DNA of 64,000 bases from Sanguinoderma infundibulare (Eukaryota > Basidiomycota > Agaricomycetes > Polyporales > Polyporaceae), in NCBI GenBank assembly GCA_032821775.1, contig JAVLRN010000009.1, positions 1,488,001 to 1,552,000 on the forward strand, given 5' to 3'. The stretch's first letter is position 1, and every line of letters begins with the position of its first letter. Positions 10,297 to 22,770 of this stretch are shown piece by piece. The position numbers and the translations under genes were made by a program. The notes beneath the pieces are model-generated. The model ran no database searches and had not been told where the DNA came from. It was given only the letters and a program-made list of their open reading frames with translations.

Positions 10297-13200
10297 GCTC
10301 CTGTCGCGTGACCGGTGGAGAGAGGCGGACTTGAGGATGTCTGGGGAGACGCGACGGATGAGAATGAGCGACCAGGGAGGAGGCACAGGCAGCGGGCGAG
10401 GGAGATAGATGCCAGACGCGACTCGATCACCCATTACATACCAAATTCTGATCGGCGTTCGGCGCTTGCCGACAGCGGCAGCCAGGCTGCTTGGGCCATC
10501 TCCAGCAAAGCTTGTTGTTGTTCTTGTGCTGCCCCGAGCTTACTCCTGCGTTTTATCCTCAGTCTCTACGCCCCGCCGCCCATCAATCACACTCACCGTC
10601 TTCGAACTGGCGCGCAGCGGCAAGATCCCTGCAACTGGCTCGGGCTCTGCGCAAGGCGGGGGCGGGCGAGTGGGCGCGCAAGAGGCTGCAGACGCGGACA
10701 GACACAGCAGCCCCGTCCGTCCCGGTCCTGCGTTTTATACACGTCTGCGCAGTGTCCTGATGGGATGCGCTCTTCTGGTAACTCGCTAGGAACACGCTGG
10801 TTCCGTCCACTCTGAATCTTCTTTGGGTTCAGTGTCCGAAATATTGCTCTCTCCGCCCGCGCTCACATCAATCATCGCTGTCACCCACCGTCGATTCCAT
10901 CTCACCCCTCGCCTCGTCCTCCGCTCCCACCCAGCTCCCATCGCCCGAGATCTCTGCTCGTGGGTGCCTACGCCTCGAAACAAGCCCTCGCTCGTGGCCT
11001 GTTCGATACCGTGGAACACGTTCTCGTCGCTACTTTCTCTCGACCCTCCGTTCCGATTTTGACGCCGCTCCTGCCGATTGGCCCACCCAGCTCGACTGAC
11101 CATTTTGTCTTCGGAGGAACGTCAGAACGGGCCCGCTGACGTTATTTCCTGTCGGCGGACTTTTTCTCTCCAGCCTTCTCCTTTTGGCTTTCTCGCAATC
11201 TCGCCAAATCTCCATCTCCCCCTCGAGACCCGACAAACTCTGGAATTCGGTTTCCGGTATTCATTTTATTTATCTTTTTCCCTCCGCTCTACGGCCGGCA
11301 TCTTGCGCAACCGCCACCCTGCGCACACCGCACCCCCTTCGCAAGGCGCGCGAGTCCTCCTCTCCTTCTCCTCCTCAAACGATCGCCACCCGACAGCCAC
11401 CGCCGGCTCCAGATCCTCGCCCGCCTCACTGCTCCCAAACTACTCCCGTCTTGCGTCCGGCAGAAGTTCTCGTCTAAACCGTTTTCCCCTTCGGTATTCC
11501 AACTCGTCCATCCTTCCAGCGCCCGCCCGCCCGCCCTGGCATGATCGACGATACCCCTTCTCCTCTATCTCGGTCCAAGCCCTCGGATTCTCCCATCACA
11601 TGCGCCTTCCAACAAGCCTAGTTTTCTGCGAGAACAAATGTTATGCTCCAAGTTCCGTCGACCATTGCTGATGCTCCCCGCGGAACCCCTCCCGGCCTTT
11701 GACACGGGCTTGTCCGGGTGCCCGCTCAGAAAGCCAATTCAAACCATCGGTATCTGTCGCCCATGCGGTCCACCTGCTTCCGTCCCTCCGGGTTCTATAC
11801 CATCCGCTTCTCCCTCTTGCCCTGGCCTGCTGCGGAGATGAGTAATGACAACACTCTCTTCAATCCAACGTTCTTTGTGGGCGCGAAGGCCGTCATTGAG
11901 CGTCATTGCCATCGACCATCATCTCCCTACGACAGCAAGTTCGCGATGGAGTGACCTCGCCTGCCAGTTAAACGCAAACACAGCTAGCGCGCTGTGCCAA
12001 CCGCGCGAGCGGCTACGAAGCGTACCGCGTGCCTTGTGCTCTCAAAGAGAGTGGGCACTTCTGCTCACGCAACCGCTTCGCCGACGTCGATGGCCTACAC
12101 ACTAGCTGAAGCCCGCCTCGCGTTCGTTCCCGAAGCAAGCGCATGTCAGGATGACGAACTGCCGCTGCATTGCGCTTCTGCTTCCGTGGCGGCCGTGGCT
12201 GCAATGTGCCGAACCATCCGTCCGTGGTCAACTGCACCCGCGCTTGTGCATCGGAGGCGTGACCGGGCCCGAAGCTTCCAGGGGGAACGCACCGTATCTG
12301 CTGCCCGCGTCCAATCCTCGCCCACGAAGGCCCATTGGCCGAGCAGGCCAATGGCCAAGGACGGATTTGCTGTGCCCACGCTAGAGAGCCCGCGCCGTAT
12401 GGGGAGCCGCGGGACGGAAAGGGCGAGGGGGCGAGAGAGAGAGAGGGAGCGAGTGGCCGGAGGGTGGGAGCTCGCGTGCCTCGCTGGAAGGAGATCCCGA
12501 TAGGCTATTGCGCGGCGACCGCTGTGGCGGACACGGCCCAGGAAAGAGCGGAGAGGCCGAGGGAATGAGAAGGATGGTTATGAGCACGTCCGTGTCTATC
12601 AGCGCGGCCCCGCCGATCGGTGCAGAGATCGACCGAGCCCACGCTAGGGTCCTTGTCACTGTCAGTGTCCATGGGCGAGGACGCGCTGCGTCGTGGCTCC
12701 CTCGCTGCCCGAGTGCCATGCGCCGCTCCGCTGCGTATGAGAAAGTGGGCTGGAGGCTTGTGGGCCTCGCGTTTGTGATAGTGAAACGGTGTGTATCTGT
12801 GAGGTGTTAGGCCCGAGGAGGGCGCCCCGTTACCCGTTATCGGATATGGACCCCGTTCATCATCGAAGACGCAGGGATCACGTACTATGGCGCAGCTTCT
12901 GGCATCTGCAATGTGTAACGGGACCGGGAGGAGGCTCATGTGGGGGCTGGCTGACGAATTGCGAGGACGGTGTTGGGCTCTGCTGGCCCGCGGTTGGCTG
13001 GCGGGGGACGATGATCTGGCTAGCACTGGGCTGGCATAGGCTAGCATTAGCCGAGTGCACTGTACAGGCTGTCAGATTGATCGAGCGCGCCGTCATCGTG
13101 ATTTGTAGGCGCACATTTGCTTCCGCGACCCTTGCCAGCTATCGCGGAAGAATCTGATATGCCGCTTATGGCATTTGTATGGCATCTGCCAATGTATCAA

Positions 13201-16200
13201 ACCGTACCTCCCCTGGGGCTCCAGCGGTCCGGGGGCGAGCTGATTGGGATCCTGGCCGGCGGTCAGTCCAACGGGACGGTGGAAGGGAACCCGCGCGACG
13301 GCCGTCCCAGTCCGTCGTTCCAGCGCTGCAGCGGGACGGGGGCCAGCGTCGCGTCGGGCCACGCTTCGAGATTCGCGAGGACGACGAAATCGAGGACACC
13401 CAGGGCTCTGGGCCGCGATCGGCGCTTGCTGTTCCGCGGAGCAGATGCGAGGACGCGTCGGAGGTGCCTATGACGCCAGGCCCACGCGGGGGGCCCGTCC
13501 TTCGTCGCGGCCACGTTGGCAGACGCAGTCTGGACAGCGAGATGTGCGCGCGCGCAACGCGGCATGGCAGACAGCTTGTCGGTGCCATGCAGTCGGCCTC
13601 GGAGACGCCTCGAGCCTGCGCGAGCCTGTCAAGTGATGCTCGGGCGCCGCTCGGACGCGGCCTGCCCTCCTTCTGCCGAGCCTCGGCTGGGGGACGTGCC
13701 AAGCTCGAAATGAACGACTGCCGCCCGCCGTCCTCCTGGGTCCCGGTTCGCCTGTTCGTCACCACCACCACCACCACCACCACCAGGCACCGCGCCCTCC
13801 CTTCCCCTCCTCTGCGCACACGAGCTCACTAGTCTCCTTCCGGGCATGGGGAAACGGAGGCCGTACGTAACGCGCGGCGGATGTGATGGCGGGCTGATGA
13901 AGCAGGTCACTCGCCGCCTTCGCTTGCTCGCTGCAATGACTAGCTTCGACTCTCCCTGTCCCCCCGAGATGCGCAAGCATGATGGGCGAGATGGACGGGC
14001 GGCCTGGCCGCTCGACAAATCTGCAGAGCGAGATGCAAGCTCGATATCAGCACTGGCGTCATGGCGCGAGGATGCCGCCTCAATTTTATCATTACTTCAA
14101 TACTTGCGACAGCGACGACCGCAACTCGGCGACAGATGGTCATTCCGACCCTGACAGACCTGGATAGAACGATGACACAATGATGGTGCCCAAGCCGCCC
14201 CCCGACAGGACGGGACAGTCCACAGAAAACACATCAGACCACCCGTCGTCGCAGCACTGATATTCCGCATTTTTCATGTCAAGACCACAGCCCGCAGACC
14301 ATGTGCGCCGGCGGGCACTTCGGCCAAGAAGGCCAGATACACCGACCCGTACTTGCAGACGACGCATACCGTGCTTCGATCGGGCGTTCGATCCCGCAGC
14401 GTGCGGCGGGTAACCATCCAGAGTCCAGGCTGCCAGCTGGAGGCCCGGATCGTCTCCATCGTTTAATTATACTCGCGTGATGAGCAGTCGCAGCGCACTT
14501 GGAGCACTCCCATCTCCCAATCCGCCCCAGCGTCCCGACTGGTAAGCACAGTGATCTGCGCTGCGCTGCGCGCGGGACCCGACCGAGCGTCTTGCGCGCT
14601 CTATGCCCCTAGTAGCCGGCCAGCAGCGCGCGTCGCCTTTGCTCCCCTCTCGTCGTCTTCGCCGTCGCGGTAGCCATCCCCGCCGCCGACTGTCGCAATG
14701 ACAGCGAGCGCAGGATGTTCCGAACTACGGCCGCCGCCTTGGTCTGCATGGGGTCACCTCCGCCTGCAACGGATTATCGATTAATGAGTGGACAGCTCGG
14801 GCGTGGAGAAGCACTGGTCTAGATTCGGTGGAGATATAGAGGTGTATCATCAGCGTCTGGTCAAGGCAATGAGATCACGGAAAACAGACTGAATTTCCGC
14901 GGCATGTAGAGAAGGGCGTACTAAACCAAGTCGGTAAGTAACTACCGGCGGACCGTACGTCACCCCCATCAGGAACCAACCTCGTCATCCGATCCGAAGG
15001 TACTCCAGGTCGGCTTCCTGGAATGCATGATGGCGGCCCTCCTGGAAACCAATATCCGCTGGCGAACAACGACCGTCGCGGACGGAAAACAAGCTGGCTT
15101 GTCTGTCGCCAGTACCTGACGGGACGGAGGGGGCAGGAAGGGGGGGAGTGGTGTACGGGGTTTGTTCGCCTGTTCGCAGCAAGGTTCGGGCTGGACCATG
15201 TCAACCGTTGCGGCGCGGTGGAACCTCATTTCCATTGCGTCGAAAACAAAGGTAGTCGGCTTGCCGAATCGAGAACGATGGCGCAGAGTCGAGGTAGGCC
15301 GGTTTGAACGCCGTAGAACGTGCCGGACGCCACATTGATTCCTTGTCGCGGAGCCTTGTCAGGTGCGGCCAGCGGCCGAGCACCTGGGCGAAGGAGGCGG
15401 CAAGGGTACAGTGGTTCGCGCGCGCTCGCCTTGAGCCTAATTCCCGGACGGGGGCATCACGAGAGGGTCGCCGAAGTCGATGTGGATGAACACCGGACGC
15501 GACTGGGCTGGTCGACGTCGCCCGAAAAGGCTTGGTCCAGTGTTGAGAAGTATGTCAAGAGGTCACGGCAAGCAAAGAGGGCGGGCAGAGATATTGCCGG
15601 ACATCTCCTGCGGCCGCGCACACGTACGTCACAGAAGCAGGGGTGGATCCCAGGGAAACGCCGGGTTACGGGATGCGCGGGCCTCGTGGATAGCTAATCC
15701 AGCAGCAGGTCGCCGGGCAGGAAGGCGGGAAGCTCGCAGAAGGTCCGTCGCGAGGCAGGCGATGTGATGTCGTTTGAGTTCTGCGGGTTCCTCGCGGTGG
15801 AGCAAGTGCGCTCAAATGACGACAGAATTCATAGAAACCTTCCGGGAGGCCAACTCACCACGGACGGGGCCGACTTGCGGTTTGCGCATCGCGCAGGCGA
15901 GGCCTGTGCGTATCACCGCGGTAAAAGCCCAACAGAATATTGACGCTCCTAGAACAGAAGGCGGCGGTCTTTGCGGGCTGGCGAAAGCATAGGCTTGGCC
16001 CAGGTAGGAAGTTGGTTAATTCCAGCCGATCATCGGAGGATGTCGTACGTCGAATTGCGGTCGACCACAGCGAGAAGGCGGGTTGGAGGTCGTAAGCGAA
16101 GATGTTGTCCTCGGATACCGTGAGGCGGTGTGTCTGCAGGGTCCGATTGGAGAAAAATCAGTTGGGAGCTATGCGTCCAAGACGGCGCATCACTGCGCCC

Positions 16201-17290
16201 GCTCGCTATGTACATATCCGGCGACTTTATGGGTGCGAGTGGACAATGCCGTCCACCGTTAGACAGAATAAGCCTGGCGGCTCCATGTTGACAGGACGTG
16301 AGTAGGACGATGAGAAGAGTCTTCGTCGGTGCTGTGTAGGCCCCGCGGCGGAGACATACTAACGTACCTGGCAACCAAACACGTTCCACTGCTCGGACCG
16401 CGTTAGGCCTGGGGACAGAGAAGCCCTAAGGCAGTGCCACACCGCGGAGTACGGTCGAAGAAGACGTCTAGGAAAAGCAGATACACAAGGATACCGCTCG
16501 GGAATCAACCAGCCTTCGCGGCTAGGGCGCAGTAAACACGTTGGCCGCTGCAGGAAATAAACGTGGTGTTGGTGTAAAATACCCCCCACATCAGTGACGA
16601 CTTGAAGTGTGCTGTGTCCTCCGTGAAGACTTTGTTTTTCTCTCACAGAAGACGGCGACCTGAAACGAGACCCGGTCAGTGTCGACGCCATAAGTCCGAG
16701 TCGAGCGTACTTGGTACGTACGGCCACTAGTGAATATTTGGACGTTGACATACGGGGGTGGGTTCGCTGAGCAGACAGGTGTCCTTGGAAGGGCAGATGC
16801 AATGACGCGCAGTCCTGCTGGGGTTGGAAAATTGGAGGTGAGTGTCTCTGTGGCTAACTTTGCTTTTCACAGGCGAGGGAGATGATGGTGGGTGCTAAAC
16901 AAGCCATAAACACACATGGACTCGATCAAGCAGGCGAAACGATGTGCCCACAAACGCCCATCCAGGCCACGTGGCCCCCGACGGCAGGCGCAGTTCGGCG
17001 CGATGGCCGCGCTGAGCCTGCACAACGAGGCCGACGCTGACGACCCCTTCCTCCTCCGCCCCCATCTCTAGACCATCGGCGACGCGCCCACACGCAGCGT
17101 CCGACGTTGCATGGACCCCTCCTAGTCCCCAATTCCGGTCCTCGCGCACATCTAGCCGACCATCTCACCTTATCTCTCCTCTCAGAGTGCCTACAGGCTA
17201 TCTCCGAGCTTCCCGCCCTCGCTAGGAGTCCTTTGTCGGCGTCGGCGTCGCCGAGTCCTCGCCTGTTGGCGAGGTGCTCTGTTGTCTGCT
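10297..17290. other. Seven-kilobase region without a recognisable gene
   Basis: Next to the CSL gene (10300-11650) the plus strand is rich in C/T and short open frames, as expected for a long 5' UTR or promoter. From there to 17290 both strands carry many overlapping open frames of 60-220 codons. All of them look like by-products of high GC: they are Arg/Pro/Ser-rich, have no domain, and show no family motif. I found no reverse transcriptase, transposase, terminal repeats or tRNA. The segment just before 17290 is the promoter of the next gene. It may hold non-coding RNA or a fast-evolving gene that I cannot see. Confidence 0.5.
13760..13785. repeat. (CAC)n microsatellite
   Basis: Eight perfect CAC units plus a partial unit, inside the gene-poor region. 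No conserved coding frame encloses it. Confidence 0.9.
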
Positions 17291-18963
17291 ATGTCTGCGC
17301 CGTCCTATCGGCTGGAGACGACTCGCCCGCGCCCTCCGCCGCTGCCCATTAGGACCAACAATTTCTCAATTAGAAATTCTCAACTCCTAGCTCAAAAAGA
17401 TGCTACGGAAACACTCCTTTATGACCTGCCCCCGTCGACTCCGACATCTCCCACCCGACTCGTCTCACCCACCTCTCCGACTTCCCCGTACACTCCAACC
17501 TCGCCCTACAGTCCGCGCTCTCCCGGTGGCCGCCGGACCAGCAAGATGGCCTCCCCGAAAGGCCGTTCGATCACCCCTTCTCGTCCCAAGCACAGCGAGC
17601 TAGAAGAGTTCGCAAACCAATGCCGGGCCTGGTACGTCTCTTCTCGCATTCTCGGATCCCTGTCCGGCAGCTTAAATGCCGCAGGTATTATCAACAAGAC
17701 GATGCTGCCGGCAGGCGCATGACGCAGACCCTTGCTACCCTCCCCCCCTCGCAGCGAGCACCTTTTGCGCGTTTGCAGGCCTCGATTCGTTCGGCGTATC
17801 ACGCCAGCGTGAGCGCACGCAGGGATGCCGAATTCAAGGCGCATCTGAATGCGACGAAGCCCGGCGGCTCGCTGATGCCCCACTCGCGCGCGGATCCTAA
17901 AGGTCAGCTCGCAAGGAAGGAGCGATACGAACGCTTGGACCGCTTCATCCGAACTTGGTGTACGATGGGCATGCCAGGGACGAAACCGTTCTTCCAAGGC
18001 CTTTGGGCGGTCATGAGGCTCCAAGTGGTGCCGCAGGAACTCGGCGGCGCGGGCCCATATAGGATCGAATGGGAAATAGACGATGCCGTCTTCAAGGAAT
18101 CTGCGTGAGTTGGGTTAGCGTTATCCCCACCTTAAAGCTTTCATTGATTCGATCCCGGCAATCCCCGCACTTCAGCGGGAAAGATTTCATGCTGGAGGCT
18201 ATCGACGTGCTGAAAGGAGTGAGTCTTCGCAGCGATTTTGCAATGCGTTTGATCGCCTGACAACTCGACCGACGACGTGTCCTAGGTTCTTGCATTCGAT
18301 GAGACCACATCGCTCAGTCGCACTCCCTCGACAAATAGTTCCGCGCAGTACCCTGCATTCACTCCCTTGTCGCCCATACATTCTCGGTCACAATCCCAAC
18401 CGCTTCCTTCTGGGGAACCGCCTGCCACGCGTCCTCAGAAGCATCCACCAATTGCCTCCACGACCCAGACCAAGCGCCCCAGGGCGCCCAGCGACCCATT
18501 TTTGGATACACCCACCCTCTCGACCTCGTACTCTTCAGCAAAGACGGCAGCGAGTGCCCTTTCTACGTCCGGTTCATCAGCGGCGGACGAGCCAATCACA
18601 CCCACCACCCCGCAAGCAGAAGCCGACGATCTCTTTGCTTCTGCTCCTTCAAACCGTGACTTCGCAGAATCTGATGGCTGCTACCTACGGACGTGGAAGG
18701 CGCCTGATCTTTCGAACCCTGAATTCCTAATTCTCCTCACCCTCTTCCCTCCGTTCATCGCGCAAACTGCGGCGCCACGGTTTCCCGTGAGTGCTACGCC
18801 CCGCCGGCTGGCGGATGAAGAGGAAGGGCAGGAAGAGCAAAGTCGAAAGGAGATTAGAGTCGGTACCGGGACCATGTGGCTTGGGCCGAAGCGCCGCACA
18901 GACGGCTACCAGGGTGGCTGGTGGACAAGATTCAAACTTTGGTTAGCAAGGGTATTCTGCTAG
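17291..18963 (+). CDS. Conserved basidiomycete protein of unknown function with hydrophobic C-terminal region
   Basis: Exons are 17291-17631, 17685-18104, 18176-18218 and 18286-18963, about 493 aa, all junctions in phase. The first 100 residues are Ser/Thr/Pro-rich with SPTSPTSPYTPTSP-like repeats that could be phosphorylated. A compact, probably folded part follows (about 100-265: FANQCRAWYYQQDD, FARLQASIRSAYH, LDRFIRTWCTMGM, FFQGLWAVMRLQVV). A second Ser/Pro-rich linker leads to a conserved tail with a hydrophobic patch (FLILLTLFPPFIA) and a Trp-rich end. I do not recognise the family. Fixed junction phases and the alternation of folded and disordered parts argue that it is a real gene rather than chance. 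The 43-nt third exon encodes MLEAIDVLKG. Confidence 0.75.
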
Positions 18964-21900
18964 ACGTTGCGCCGCGTATCATCCCGTCCTGTCTCTTCTT
19001 CCGTGACCGCGCAGGCCTTCCATTATCTTCGCGCCTGGAGCGTCTGGACCATCGCATCCGCGTCCGCGTAGAACCTCCACAATCATGCATTCCTCATAGT
19101 AGACGGTTAGAGCGTCAGTACTTTTGGACTACGCTGTGCTGTCGAACGTCGCACATCTCACCCCCCTCCCACACATTGTATAAAGGACGCTTTAGGGAGG
19201 GCGGGCGAGACTCCGACCGGGTACATACCCTGTACTATCATTCGTTGATATTATTTACTATGGTTATGTGCTCCATTCGGGTTTCGGTGTCTCTCTTCTC
19301 CTTCGTGCATTGGACGTGCTAGGTGATTCGCTCGGCGGCATGGCTCATATGACGAGTTTTCTCAGGTCCCGATCGCACATAGTGCGCTCTCAGCGTCGCC
19401 AATACGTCAAGGGAATAGAGTTGGCGAATCTGCCGCCGGGATCACAAGCTGCAAATGAGGAAGCCGTAGTGTTCGTTGTGTTTGCGGTCGCTCGCTCACA
19501 CCGTCGGCTGCCGTAGGTCAATCCTCCAATCCCATCCTCCAACCCCATCACCCTGTTAGGCTTTGTCAAACTCATCCATGAGAACCCGCGAGGCGTTCTC
19601 CCGCAAGATTACCGTCAGAAGACCCAAGGCGCAGGCGACAGCACGGTACGCCCATCATCTTACTGTGCCCGAGCGAATGCAATGTTGCGATACGCTCCTG
19701 TGCGCAGGAGAACATCTTGCGTCCCTGATGCATATGCAGCTTCTAGCTCGCGTCCCACGCACCCATCGTTCGTTCCCACCAATCCTCTGCTCCCAGGCGT
19801 CGCTCCCGAAGGTGTGTGGGTAGCGCTATCGAATCATTGTGTGCTCGGCGTTCACCGTTAGACTTGACATAAGAACGGCGTAGAGTTGCCGGTTCCAGCG
19901 AACCTTCCCGCTGGTACCCAGGCAGTGACGTCGTCGCGCCTTCGACCCACACAGCTCGTGCGCCCACGCACGGCTTTCCTTGCTCCCGCTCGCCCTGCCA
20001 GCTTTCCACGCCTAGTTCCCCCGACCTAGCCGGCATGTCTGAGGGCCTTGCCGGGCGCGTTGCGCATTGGCTGGGGTGGGAATGCGCGCCATTGGCCGGT
20101 GGATGCGGACGTGCGTGCCTGGCGGAACCGTGTGCCAGCCTGGAACCTCGGAGGGAGCTTGGACGTGCTGGGTGTCTATCGCGCCGCCTGCCTCTTGGTC
20201 GGCCATATGGTCGCAGCTTGGGACGACCCCGGACCCGCATTGCGCTATCGTTTTTTTACGTGCAGCATGCGGTCTTCTCGATACGCTAGCAACCGAGGCC
20301 CGGTCCGTTCGAAGTTCATTATCGAGGGCCCTGCTGTCGTCATTCGACTGGGAACCATGTCGTTCCTACTATCTCTATAGGCGACGTCGAGCGAGAGGCT
20401 TCTGATCTAATTTGGAGGCCTCACCTCTTCGGGCATCCGGGGCAAACATAACGCGGTCTTACGAGTGGTTGTGCCACGCTTGCAATACAGTGGCCTGCAC
20501 GATACAATTCACTCCTTCTCAGAGGAACACCAGGGGTATCCGGGTACAGTCTCGTAGTCGACAGGTGCGTGCAGTTCTCGGTCAAGTCTCTCGTATCTTA
20601 GGTGAGCATATGATACACTAGAAGTGCATCGTTAGGCTGGTGCTGACGCACAACAGCAGACCACCGTCCCCGCTGAATAGTACGCCCGTCACCGTCGCGA
20701 AGACGTGGGATTCGGAACCGAGTGACGGCATCGACAGCCGAAGGGACGCGAAGAGTACAGTAGCTTCTTGTGGGCGTTGGCGCGCATCGCCCACACCTCG
20801 ACCCGACGGCCACGATCCGGGGTGCTTCCCCGTCAAGGCTGCCACACACGCTTGACAACGGTGAGCGTCCCTGGCTGCTGCGTCGAACGCGCTCAGTGAC
20901 TGTGTGTGTGAGCTTGATTTCAGTGTCCTGTCAATCTGCCTCAAGGCCGAAGGAATTCGAGGCTCGGCTCGCCTGCCGTGTCCCCTGCGAGGATCCTGAA
21001 GCCCAAGCTCTCAAGCTTCCGTCCCGCCTGTCCATCGATCGTCCGACGCACCCGCCTCGCACGCGTGTCTCCCTTGTCTAACTGTCAAGGAGAACGACCC
21101 GCTAGTCTTTGAGGGGAGCCGTGCTCACCCGATGACGTAGCGTTAGGGCGTGAAGGGGTGCAGTCTCGAGAGCTATCTAGAGTTCAATTGCGTTCGTGGT
21201 ACTCTCTGACTGAATTAGGTCGCCTTCGCGCAAGGGGTCCAGGCACCTCGGCTGGCCTGCATGAATGTACTTACGCTGAAGGTTCGAACCCAGAAGGGCG
21301 AGGTTAACGCACGCACGCGAGGGGCGCTTCGACTTCAATGCATGCTGTAGGTTACGGGGAGTCCTGTCCGCATACAGGCACTGGAACCCTAATAGACCTC
21401 ACTCTCGTCCAGCCATGCACCCCTCCGATTCCTGAGCGTCACGGCAACGATCTTGCGCACAGGCTCTGTTGCTCTAAGTGCCTCAAGTTTGCCTCGCGGC
21501 CGCGCCCTCGAGAGTTACTGTGATTGTTTGGAACGCTAAAATGGCACATCATCTCCGGAGAATTCCTACTTGTGCACTGCTCTATCACCTGCAACGTGAG
21601 GGAGGGTAAGTACCGCCGTCGGAACACCCTGCGACTCGGAGCAGTGACTGGCATTCTGGCGACTTGCCCCATCGCCATACTCGGTGCCTTTCCTCTCGAG
21701 ACCGACCACGGAACCCCGCACGGAGCGCTGCCTGTGTATGTGCGCTGGCGACACGGTCGGCGCAATGCACACCGATGGGTGCGTTCGAAAAATCCGATAG
21801 GTCGGATCCAGGATATGCTTGCGGTTAGGATAGCTGCAGTCAGCGGCGGTGCTTCGCATCTCGAGTCGCCCCGTCGTCAAGCCTGAGTCTGCGGCCCTCT

Positions 21901-22770
21901 TGATGAACGCCTCGGAGACCGAAGAGGCCTGAGGACGTGTATCGCCTTTAGGGGATACGCAGAAGGACGCATTTGCACACCTTGTCGCGCCGGCAAAACC
22001 TGCGCGGTGTCCGGGCGGCGGAGGCTTCTTCATCCTTGCGACAAATTGCCGGTGGCTGTAGTATGCCCGAGGAATATGTCCCTCCAAGATGATCTTTCGC
22101 CTTCTGAGCATATAATTTCCCTGTCGCTCTGCTGAGATCTTGATCGTGCCCGCTGAATACGTTACGGGCGTAATTGGCGGCCAATAATGCTCGAACGAGT
22201 TCATCGCCTGCGGCACCTGTCGTGGTGGATGGTGAATGGAGGGGGATTACGACAGAGGTCAGAGTTGAAGTCCGCTCGGGCAGTGTTGCGGTCAGATGAA
22301 CATCGATTGGATTGGAGGAAGGATGACAGAGCGAGCAGAAAGCGAATACGAGCGAAGCGGAGTGCATCACAAGAATAACTAAGAGACCTCCCATCCAAAT
22401 ACTGACACGCGGCGCCCGCGCCCTTGTTCCCCAATACCAGCTCCCGAGTCCGCGGAACCGGATGTTAGGCTTGGGGATGTGGGGAAACAGACGGGCAAGG
22501 CCACTACCCCACATTGGAGACCCGATACAGAGGAAACAGCGAACAAGCAAAGACAGCGACTATCCGTTCCTTTGTTAATATAGACCGTGTAATACAACCG
22601 AAGAAACATGAACCAGTGGGAAAGCAATGAGACAGAGGACGAGTGAAAACATAAAGCAATTGGGGAAGTGCAGAGCTTGAAGATGATGGATGATACAGCG
22701 TCGATGAGTTTCTGGAGGACAGCATATGAGGTGGGGGTTTTGCGTGCACAGTCTCGAGGCATCAGCCCAA
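18964..22770. other. Gene-poor region of 3.8 kb between two tail-to-tail genes
   Basis: Two genes converge on this stretch, so their 3' UTRs lie at its ends. The middle holds only short, domain-free open frames on both strands. A perfect GGTTCGAACC palindrome near 21281 was checked as a tRNA B-box but has no T-arm. I see no transposon or RNA gene. Confidence 0.5.

Noticed and set aside
13166..13832. Overlapping 217-codon open frames on both strands
   Set aside because: Both are Arg/Pro/Ser-rich, have no family motif, and mirror each other as expected from high GC.
21281..21291. GGTTCGAACCC resembling a tRNA B-box
   Set aside because: The flanks cannot form a five-base T-stem and no A-box lies at the right distance upstream.
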